Source: Nanobdellati archaeon (GTDB lineage: Archaea > Aenigmatarchaeota > Aenigmatarchaeia > PWEA01). Taken from it: a stretch of DNA of 7,324 nucleotides. Under the pieces are notes generated by a model that did no database searches, had not been told where the DNA came from, and saw nothing but the letters and a program-made list of their open reading frames with translations. The stretch lies in the NCBI GenBank assembly GCA_022257805.1, contig JAKOPB010000021.1:1-7324 (forward strand). Reading direction: 5' to 3'. Positions 1 to 4,204 of this stretch are shown one piece after another (position 1 is the first letter of the stretch; the number at the start of each line of letters is the position of its first letter). Both the position numbers and the translations under genes were made by a program.

Positions 1-107
1 CTTTCGACGTCAATAACGGGCGTGTGTTTTTTCTCAAGTACGTCCATCTCATCCGGATCCTTGTCGGCGTAGTTCAGACCACAAAATAGATCTTCCTCAC
101 AGTCCAT
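1..107 (-). CDS. sor: Superoxide reductase (neelaredoxin/desulfoferrodoxin iron-binding domain), N-terminal part, cut by window edge
   Basis: The frame opens with ATG at 107-105 and runs off the left edge after 35 codons, so only the N-terminus is visible. It reads MDCEEDLFCGLNYADK, then DPDEMDVL, then EKKHTPVIDVE. The EKKHTPVI segment (residues 25-32) matches the start of the Fe(His)4Cys domain of superoxide reductases, where the EKHxP motif supplies a histidine iron ligand and the catalytic lysine. The family reduces superoxide to hydrogen peroxide in the cytoplasm without releasing oxygen. A strong Shine-Dalgarno (AAAGGAGGTG, 114-123) lies 6 nt before the ATG and supports the start. The gene follows rubrerythrin by 40 bp on the same strand, so the two are probably cotranscribed and functionally coupled: the peroxide formed here is the substrate of rubrerythrin. 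The remaining ligands lie outside the window, so this is identified from one motif plus context. Confidence 0.75.
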   Translation of the reverse strand, partial: MDCEEDLFCGLNYADKDPDEMDVLEKKHTPVIDVE

Positions 108-113
108 ATATTA

Positions 114-123
114 CACCTCCTTT
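114..123 (-). promoter_or_regulatory. Shine-Dalgarno of the superoxide reductase gene
   Basis: On the minus strand AAAGGAGGTG lies 6 nt before the ATG at 107-105. It is one of the strongest ribosome-binding sites in the window and fixes the start of a gene that is otherwise truncated. Confidence 0.75.
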
Positions 124-147
124 CGGAATTGTTTTTCAGTTTTTAAA

Positions 148-660
148 CTACTCGACTTCTTCGAAAAGATCTTTGGGGCCGCCACATACCGGACAGACCT
201 CGGGAGCCTCGCCGATGACCGTGTAACCACATCCACTGCAAACAAAAACTTTCTTCTTCTTCATGTCCTTGCCATCGTCTGCCTTATCCTTCGCCTTTCT
301 GTAAAGCTCTTCGTGTCCTTCCTCGACCTCCTTGGCCCACCGGAAAGACTTAACAGCTTCCCTTTCGCCCTCGTCCATAGCCTTTTTCAGGAACTCAGGG
401 TACATCTCACTGTGCTCGTAGACCTCGCCCTCTATTGCATCTTTGAGGTTTTCCACAGTATCTCCCACCTTGTCCATGGCCTCGGCATGGTTACCGATAT
501 GGATACTCTCGGCCTTCGCTATAGCCCTGAAGAGCCTGGCTATCTGCTCCATTCCCTCCTCGTCGGCCTTCTCTGCGTAAAGCAGATACTTGCTCCTGGC
601 CCGTGACTCGCCGCCAAATGCCTTTTCAAGATTCTCATCTGTCTTCGAAATATTTCTCAC
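148..660 (-). CDS. rbr: Rubrerythrin (diiron peroxidase with C-terminal rubredoxin domain)
   Basis: This 170-residue protein has the size and domain order of a classical rubrerythrin. The ferritin-like four-helix domain (about 7-125) shows diiron ligand candidates E18, the pair E51xxH54, E79 and E82 (EVYEHSEMYPEF), and E113xxH116. The C-terminal rubredoxin-like domain (about 137-170) has C141xxC144 and C156xxC159, which would bind one Fe(SCys)4. The family reduces hydrogen peroxide to water in the cytoplasm of anaerobes, with electrons entering through the rubredoxin iron. The frame stays open further upstream to 963, but that part is antisense to carS and has no family similarity. I chose GTG 660-658 because the rubrerythrin fold begins right after it and a TATA box lies about 27 bp upstream, implying a leaderless transcript. 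A superoxide reductase follows 40 bp downstream. Identity is secure; the exact start is less so. Confidence 0.93.
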   Translation of the reverse strand: MRNISKTDENLEKAFGGESRARSKYLLYAEKADEEGMEQIARLFRAIAKAESIHIGNHAEAMDKVGDTVENLKDAIEGEVYEHSEMYPEFLKKAMDEGEREAVKSFRWAKEVEEGHEELYRKAKDKADDGKDMKKKKVFVCSGCGYTVIGEAPEVCPVCGGPKDLFEEVE

Positions 661-682
661 CCCATGTCTTTTTGTCGAAACT

Positions 683-692
683 CGTATAAAAG
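683..692 (-). promoter_or_regulatory. TATA box of the rubrerythrin/SOR operon
   Basis: The minus strand reads CTTTTATACG, an archaeal TATA-like element centred about 27 bp upstream of GTG 660. This spacing places transcription start at or next to the start codon, so the mRNA would be leaderless. It lies back to back with the carS TATA box in the 76-bp divergent region. Confidence 0.5.
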
Positions 693-702
693 ATTCACGA
701 AT

Positions 703-712
703 TTTATAAATA
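703..712 (+). promoter_or_regulatory. TATA box of carS
   Basis: TTTATAAATA is centred about 30 bp before ATG 737, so the predicted transcript has a leader of only a few nucleotides. GGGG at 730-733 is too close to the ATG to be a convincing Shine-Dalgarno, and a leaderless or nearly leaderless mRNA is the simpler reading. Confidence 0.55.
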
Positions 713-736
713 AGTCCGGTATTATTATAGGGGATC

Positions 737-1273
737 ATGAGCTGGCTGCATATAATAATCCAAGGACTGTGGGTAATACTACCGGCATACGTTGCAAACG
801 GTTCAGCCCCGGTCTTCGGTGGAAGCAGGAGAATGGACTTCGGAAAGACCTTCCGAGGTAACGATCTACTGGGAGCCGGAAAGACGTGGGAAGGTTTTCT
901 GTTTGCCGTGGCTTCAGGAACACTGATAGGGTTCATACAGACTCTGATATGGCCGAGCCTCAATGAAATAGCCGCGCCCGCAGGTTACGCCCTTCCGTAC
1001 ATGACGGTTACCACGGCATTTCTCCTGGCGGCGGGTGCGATGCTGGGCGATGTGATAGCCTCCTTCTTCAAGAGGAGGACAGGGATGGAAAGAGGCGAAA
1101 GCGCTCCGATTGTAGACCAGCTGGACTTCCTGATACTGTCCATACCGATCGCCCTGGCCCTTTCCGAGATAAACTACCTAACCGCGGCTCTGGTGATATT
1201 AATAACTCCGCCTATACATTACCTGTTCAACCTACTGGCCTACTGTACAGGCATAAAGGAGGTGCCTTGGTAG
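737..1273 (+). CDS. carS: CDP-archaeol synthase (CarS, DUF46 family)
   Basis: This 178-residue integral membrane protein matches the archaeal CarS family in length and motifs. The enzyme transfers CMP from CTP to unsaturated archaetidic acid (digeranylgeranylglyceryl phosphate), giving CDP-archaeol, the activated precursor of all polar archaeal phospholipids. Visible hallmarks are PAYVANGSAPVFGG (16-29), DFGKTFRGNDLLGAGKTWEG (34-53) and GAMLGDVIASFFKRRTGMERG (100-120), followed by SAPIVDQLDFL. These polar loops resemble the CTP/metal-binding loops of the CdsA superfamily and alternate with about five hydrophobic segments (near 5-20, 54-72, 88-108, 129-143, 148-166). The start has a TATA box about 30 bp upstream. 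The stop is 1 bp before the DUF63 start, indicating an operon. The convergent CDP-alcohol phosphotransferase would consume its product. Confidence 0.95.
   Translation: MSWLHIIIQGLWVILPAYVANGSAPVFGGSRRMDFGKTFRGNDLLGAGKTWEGFLFAVASGTLIGFIQTLIWPSLNEIAAPAGYALPYMTVTTAFLLAAGAMLGDVIASFFKRRTGMERGESAPIVDQLDFLILSIPIALALSEINYLTAALVILITPPIHYLFNLLAYCTGIKEVPW
1255..1264 (+). promoter_or_regulatory. Shine-Dalgarno of the DUF63 gene inside the carS 3' end
   Basis: AAAGGAGGTG lies within the last codons of carS, 10 nt before ATG 1275. Ribosomes finishing carS would cover this site, so translation of the two genes is probably coupled. Confidence 0.7.
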
Positions 1274-1274
1274 T

Positions 1275-2066
1275 ATGCTGGGTGAGATACACGGTACATA
1301 CTTTGCACAGCCCGGTTACACAACTGTCCAGACCGTGGTCTACGCACTCCTTCTGGTACTGGCGATATACCTCATATACAGGTTCTTCCTCAAGAAGATC
1401 GGGACTAAAATAGACGAGAGGTTCATCCTTGCCATGGTGCCCTTCGTACTGCTTGGAGGTGTCCTTAGATCACTGGGACACGGGGATGCTGAGATCTTCA
1501 CGGGTTTCTGGTTCAACACTCCGGGAATACATATCCTAATAGCCGCCTACACTATACCGGCGATACTCATCTCCGAGTACCTGCAGAAAAAATACGACAT
1601 ATCCTACGCCAAGTGGATGTGGATCTTCGGCTCCTTACCTGTTGTTATCTGCCTCTATCTGACGACGACCGTTGGTTTTACCAACCCTGAGGTATTTGTC
1701 TATGTTTTAGGCACTACAGCCGCCGTAGCAGCACCGCTTTACCTCTTTGTACACTTCCTACCGGGATACCTGAGCCGTATAAACTACGCCATACTGTCCG
1801 GACACATACTCGACGGCTCGTCTACCTTCATCGCGGTGTCCATGTTCGGATACGTAGAAAAACATGTCCTACCCGGATTCCTTATAGACGCCACGGGACC
1901 CTGGGCCATGGTACCTCTGAAGATAGCAGTCATCTGGCCGGTTCTTTACCTTCTGGACGACACAGTGGAGGACATTGAACTCAGAAACTGGCTGAAGGTT
2001 GTGGTCCTTGCCCTCGGTCTGGCCCTGGGTGTAAGAAATATGTTAACCGCAGCCATGGGAGTCTGA
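1275..2066 (+). CDS. DUF63 family polytopic membrane protein, function unknown
   Basis: This 263-residue protein has about seven or eight hydrophobic segments (near 20-40, 50-64, 84-103, 113-133, 138-162, 169-190, 212-228, 239-258). It belongs to the archaeal DUF63 family, judged by DERFILAMVPFVLLGGVLR (47-65), GHILDGSSTF (176-185), the EKHVLPG segment (195-201) and MVPLKIAVIWPVLYLLD (212-228). The family has no established biochemical function that I know of. Charged residues in or next to membrane segments (D47, E48, H177, D180, E195, H197, K216, D228) suggest an active or transport site rather than a purely structural protein. It starts 1 bp after the carS stop with a Shine-Dalgarno inside carS, and a CDP-alcohol phosphotransferase converges 4 bp downstream. 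This context hints at a membrane-lipid role, which is inference only. Confidence 0.85.
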   Translation: MLGEIHGTYFAQPGYTTVQTVVYALLLVLAIYLIYRFFLKKIGTKIDERFILAMVPFVLLGGVLRSLGHGDAEIFTGFWFNTPGIHILIAAYTIPAILISEYLQKKYDISYAKWMWIFGSLPVVICLYLTTTVGFTNPEVFVYVLGTTAAVAAPLYLFVHFLPGYLSRINYAILSGHILDGSSTFIAVSMFGYVEKHVLPGFLIDATGPWAMVPLKIAVIWPVLYLLDDTVEDIELRNWLKVVVLALGLALGVRNMLTAAMGV

Positions 2067-2070
2067 ACAG

Positions 2071-2640
2071 CTACCTTATGTTCCTGGCCGAGGTCCAGAA
2101 TCGCTGCAGAAAAGTAAATGCAGAGAGGAACAGTATAAGATAAACGCCGTAAAGCAGTGCGTCTGCAAAGAAGTAAGATGCTACTGCAAAGACAAAAAGA
2201 GCTGCTAGTCTGTCACTTCTTCCGAAGATTCCACTGTACAGCCTCTCGTGTTTTATGGCCTGATACTGTGTCCCCATGTAGGAGACGAGCAGGATAAATA
2301 TTATGGTAAGTCCTCCTAGCCAGAGGGGAACAGCGGGCCCCAGGGCTATCCCCAGAAATATAACCACGTCGGCTACCCTGTCGAAGGTGTGATCTATGAA
2401 GTCTCCGAACTTGGAAGATCTTCCGAAGTTCTTTGCTATCGCCCCGTCCAGCATGTCGAGGTAACCGTTTGCCAGGACAAAAACACCTCCCAGGACTATC
2501 AGACCTTCGTAAAAGAGGTATCCTGCCACGAAGGCGAATACAAGTGCAAGCGCAGAGAGATAGTTCGGGTTTGTATCGATCAGCAGAGGCTCCGTGAACT
2601 TCTTCCTTATCTGATACTTTTCCTCGATCTCGTGAAGCAT
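2071..2640 (-). CDS. CDP-alcohol phosphatidyltransferase, archaetidylinositol-phosphate-synthase-like
   Basis: This 189-residue membrane protein has the CDP-alcohol phosphotransferase signature at 62-87: D62xxD65G66xxA69, then x8, G79, xxx, D83, xxx, D87. The four aspartates that bind the metals and catalyse transfer are all present and correctly spaced. The usual arginine after the alanine (DGxxAR) is lysine here (K70). The N-terminus, with a basic amphipathic stretch (8-20) and the NPNYLSALAL entry into helix 1, looks like archaeal archaetidylinositol phosphate synthases, which join CDP-archaeol to inositol 1-phosphate. Archaetidylglycerol phosphate synthase activity cannot be excluded. About six hydrophobic helices are visible (28-45, 46-62, 88-102, 107-122, 143-160, 162-176). 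ATG 2640 has GGGGAGA about 3 nt upstream as a possible ribosome site. The gene converges on DUF63 with 4 bp between stops. Confidence 0.88.
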   Translation of the reverse strand: MLHEIEEKYQIRKKFTEPLLIDTNPNYLSALALVFAFVAGYLFYEGLIVLGGVFVLANGYLDMLDGAIAKNFGRSSKFGDFIDHTFDRVADVVIFLGIALGPAVPLWLGGLTIIFILLVSYMGTQYQAIKHERLYSGIFGRSDRLAALFVFAVASYFFADALLYGVYLILFLSAFTFLQRFWTSARNIR

Positions 2641-2657
2641 CTATCTCCCCACACAAC

Positions 2658-2665
2658 AATATAAG
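2658..2665 (+). promoter_or_regulatory. TATA box of pth2
   Basis: AATATAAG is centred about 27 bp before ATG 2689, which predicts a leaderless pth2 transcript and favours 2689 over the ATG at 2680. It lies in the 48-bp divergent gap shared with the phosphotransferase gene on the minus strand. That gene probably uses the separate AT-rich element ATTAAAAAG (minus strand, about 2672-2680), about 36 bp from its ATG. Confidence 0.5.
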
Positions 2666-2688
2666 TCCGTTTCTTTTTAATGTTTGTT

Positions 2689-3030
2689 ATGAAGCAGATT
2701 ATCGCCGTCCGGAAGGACATCGGACTCAGTAAAGGAAAAACAGCGGCACAGGTAGCACATGCGTCCCTGGGAGCCTTCAAGAAGGCCGGATCTGAGGCGA
2801 GGAACAGGTGGGAAAGTGAAGGTGAAAAGAAGGTCGTCGCCGGGGTCGAGGACGAGGATGAACTTTTTGAACTCAAAACAAACGCCGAAAACCTGGGTCT
2901 TCCCGCCTACCTTGTAAAGGACGCCGGGCGCACGGAGATACCAAGTGGAACCACAACCGCTCTGGCAATAGGACCCGGTCCCGATGAAGAAATCGACAAG
3001 ATAACCGGACATCTGTCCCTGGTAAAGTAG
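2689..3030 (+). CDS. pth2: Peptidyl-tRNA hydrolase, archaeal/eukaryotic type (Pth2)
   Basis: At 113 residues this is the full length of a Pth2 protein. Pth2 cleaves the ester bond of peptidyl-tRNA that has dropped off the ribosome, recycling tRNA in the cytoplasm. Family hallmarks are MKQIIAVRKDIGLSKGK at the N-terminus, TAAQVAHASLGAF (18-30), KWESEG-like NRWESEGEKKVV (39-50), KDAGRTEIPSGTTTALAIGP (77-96) and IDKITGHLSLVK at the end (102-113). An in-frame ATG lies nine bases upstream at 2680. I prefer 2689 because known family members begin with the equivalent of MKQIIAVR and because a TATA box sits about 27 bp upstream. The gene ends 29 bp before the convergent HEPN gene, and the T-rich stretch at 3048-3065 may help terminate it. 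Confidence 0.94.
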   Translation: MKQIIAVRKDIGLSKGKTAAQVAHASLGAFKKAGSEARNRWESEGEKKVVAGVEDEDELFELKTNAENLGLPAYLVKDAGRTEIPSGTTTALAIGPGPDEEIDKITGHLSLVK

Positions 3031-3059
3031 TGCAAAAACGGTTATAGATTTCTCTTACT

Positions 3060-3503
3060 TTATTTCAATCTTGAAACTATTTCCTTCCTTACTTCGTCGA
3101 AGTTTGTCCTTTCAAGGATTTTCTTGCATTTCAATCTGAAATCCTTGACCTTATCTTTATCCACAAGTCTGACTTCCTTCGTAACATAATACTGTGCGTC
3201 TATTCTTTTTTCTTTCAGGTCCCTGAGAAAATTTATATCTTCCTCATCAAAGTCAAAGAACTGCATAAGCTCTATTGTACAGTCGTGAATCTCTGAGCTA
3301 ATGCCTGCTCTTTGTATGAGGGCATACAAAGCCTGGTAACATGTATAGTAAGCAGTGGTCACTTTCCAGTCTTCCGCGGGGGTGCTGTTCATTGTTTTCA
3401 GGGAATTTTCACTTTTTCGCATGTAGCTTTTTGCAAGATTTTTACTAGGTTCTGTTATTTCTATCCCGTTCTTTTTGTTTTTGCACCACTTCAGTTTATC
3501 CAT
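3060..3503 (-). CDS. HEPN domain protein, putative toxin of a HEPN/MNT module
   Basis: This 147-residue, helix-rich protein looks like the HEPN family of the PF05168 type: an N-terminal helix with YMRKSENSL (27-35), the AYYTCYQALYALIQRAGI helix (51-68) followed by H73, and KRIDAQYYV (99-107) in the last conserved helix. HEPN proteins paired with nucleotidyltransferases often act as RNase toxins using an Rx4-6H motif. Here R100 is followed by IDAQYYV without the histidine, so nuclease activity is uncertain; Y105 and Y106 stand where modified tyrosines occur in some relatives. I chose ATG 3503 over the in-frame TTG at 3509 because GGAGGT (3510-3515) lies 6 nt upstream of the ATG and directly abuts the TTG. 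The gene overlaps the MNT gene by 8 bp, which implies coupled translation. The region is much more AT-rich than its neighbours. Confidence 0.82.
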   Translation of the reverse strand: MDKLKWCKNKKNGIEITEPSKNLAKSYMRKSENSLKTMNSTPAEDWKVTTAYYTCYQALYALIQRAGISSEIHDCTIELMQFFDFDEEDINFLRDLKEKRIDAQYYVTKEVRLVDKDKVKDFRLKCKKILERTNFDEVRKEIVSRLK

Positions 3504-4080
3504 ATTCAAACCTCCAGGAAGTTATATTTTCAAAACCCCTACATATCACGTGATTTTTCAAGACTTCATTGACGTAAGATTCATTTCTCTCTATGCCTTC
3601 TTTGAATTCCTTCTTGGAGATGAACATAAAATGTATATCTCTTGAATACTTTTCGTTTATTTCTACAATCCCATTCCCGTTTTTGCCTATGATCAGTATA
3701 TCCAGATCACTCGTTTCATCGTAATTGCCCTTAGCAAAGGATCCGTAGACAAGGAAGGACGAACTTGTTTTGTTTAGAACTTCGCCAACTATCTCTTTGA
3801 CCTCGAAGCTTGAAGACATAAGGTTATAGAACTTCACAAGCTCTGCCATTATTACTGCTTTTTGGGTTAAGATGTTTTCTTGGTTGAGACTAAACTGTTT
3901 GGTCCTGCCAGAGGTCTCACTTTCAAGTATACCTTCCTGCTCGAGTCCGTTTAGCTTCTTCTGGATAGATTTCTGCGACAGATCCAGTCCATCTTCGAGT
4001 CCTCTGCCATGAACTCTTCTGTTGATATCTTCTGTGAAAGGAACCATGATTTCCAGATGTTTGAGTATATTTATACTCAT
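3496..4080 (-). CDS. MNT-type nucleotidyltransferase with N-terminal winged helix, putative antitoxin and autoregulator
   Basis: This 194-residue protein joins a winged-helix DNA-binding region (about 1-66, with LSQKSIQKKLNGLEQEGIL as recognition part and SGRTKQFSLN as wing) to a minimal nucleotidyltransferase domain (about 95-160). The catalytic signature is complete: G113S114FAKG, then S124D125LD127 and a third acidic residue D148 in SRDIHFMF. Enzymes of this class in HEPN/MNT modules can silence the HEPN partner by adding AMP to it. The gene overlaps the HEPN start by 8 bp. A TATA box (4103-4110) is centred about 26 bp before ATG 4080, so the transcript is probably leaderless. Two 18-bp palindromes cover the start codon and the gap up to the TATA box, a plausible operator for its own winged helix. 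Codon and base composition are AT-rich compared with pth2 and truD. Confidence 0.85.
   Translation of the reverse strand: MSINILKHLEIMVPFTEDINRRVHGRGLEDGLDLSQKSIQKKLNGLEQEGILESETSGRTKQFSLNQENILTQKAVIMAELVKFYNLMSSSFEVKEIVGEVLNKTSSSFLVYGSFAKGNYDETSDLDILIIGKNGNGIVEINEKYSRDIHFMFISKKEFKEGIERNESYVNEVLKNHVICRGFENITSWRFEYG
3510..3515 (-). promoter_or_regulatory. Shine-Dalgarno deciding the HEPN start
   Basis: GGAGGT on the minus strand is 6 nt before ATG 3503 and inside the last codons of the MNT gene. It rules against the in-frame TTG at 3509, which it touches directly, and suggests that the second gene of the operon is translated by Shine-Dalgarno initiation or by coupling. Confidence 0.65.
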
Positions 4081-4100
4081 ATGAGTATATTAATACTCAT
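4062..4100. repeat. Two tandem palindromic boxes, candidate operator of the HEPN/MNT operon
   Basis: TGAGTATATTTATACTCA (4062-4079) and TGAGTATATTAATACTCA (4082-4099) differ at one base and start exactly 20 bp apart. The first has perfect 8-nt arms around TT. The second, taken with its flanking bases (4081-4100), has 8-nt arms ATGAGTAT/ATACTCAT around ATTA. The first copy covers the first codons of the MNT gene and the second fills the space between its start and its TATA box. Copies about two helical turns apart at the transcription start are what a pair of dimeric regulators would bind. The winged helix encoded by the adjacent gene is the natural candidate, by inference. Confidence 0.7.
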
Positions 4101-4111
4101 AGTATTTAAAG
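4101..4111. promoter_or_regulatory. TATA box of the HEPN/MNT operon, possibly shared with truD
   Basis: On the minus strand CTTTAAATACT is centred about 26 bp before ATG 4080, giving a leaderless MNT transcript. Its core TTTAAA is symmetrical, so in the plus direction TATTTAAAG could also serve truD, with a start near 4133 and a leader of about 70 nt. The plus-strand role is weaker, because no initiation site can be confirmed by eye. Confidence 0.5.
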
Positions 4112-4204
4112 TTTGTCTGTCAGCGTGGTGTTTGATCACATGGAGTACACAAGAAGTGCGGTCGCCGATTATGGCAGGCAAAATCTATTAAGGAAGAGAT
4201 ACAG

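Noticed and set aside
313..606. Long open frame on the plus strand opposite rubrerythrin
   Set aside because: It is a shadow of a well-supported conserved gene and has no promoter or ribosome site of its own.
661..963. Upstream extension of the rubrerythrin frame by 101 codons on the minus strand
   Set aside because: It is antisense to carS, has no rubrerythrin-like content, and a TATA box at 683-692 with GTG 660 explains the start better.
2213..2659. Second minus-strand frame over the phosphotransferase gene
   Set aside because: Rich in Arg, Gly and Ser as expected for an out-of-frame reading; the true frame holds the full catalytic motif.
4062..4100. Tandem palindromes as a CRISPR-like array or mobile-element end
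   Set aside because: Only two copies 20 bp apart with no spacers of typical length, no transposase nearby and no duplicated target site found at the other end of the module.
4101..4204. tRNA or other structured RNA in the gap before truD
   Set aside because: No cloverleaf arms or TTCRA-type T-loop could be found; only promoter elements and the truD ribosome site are visible.
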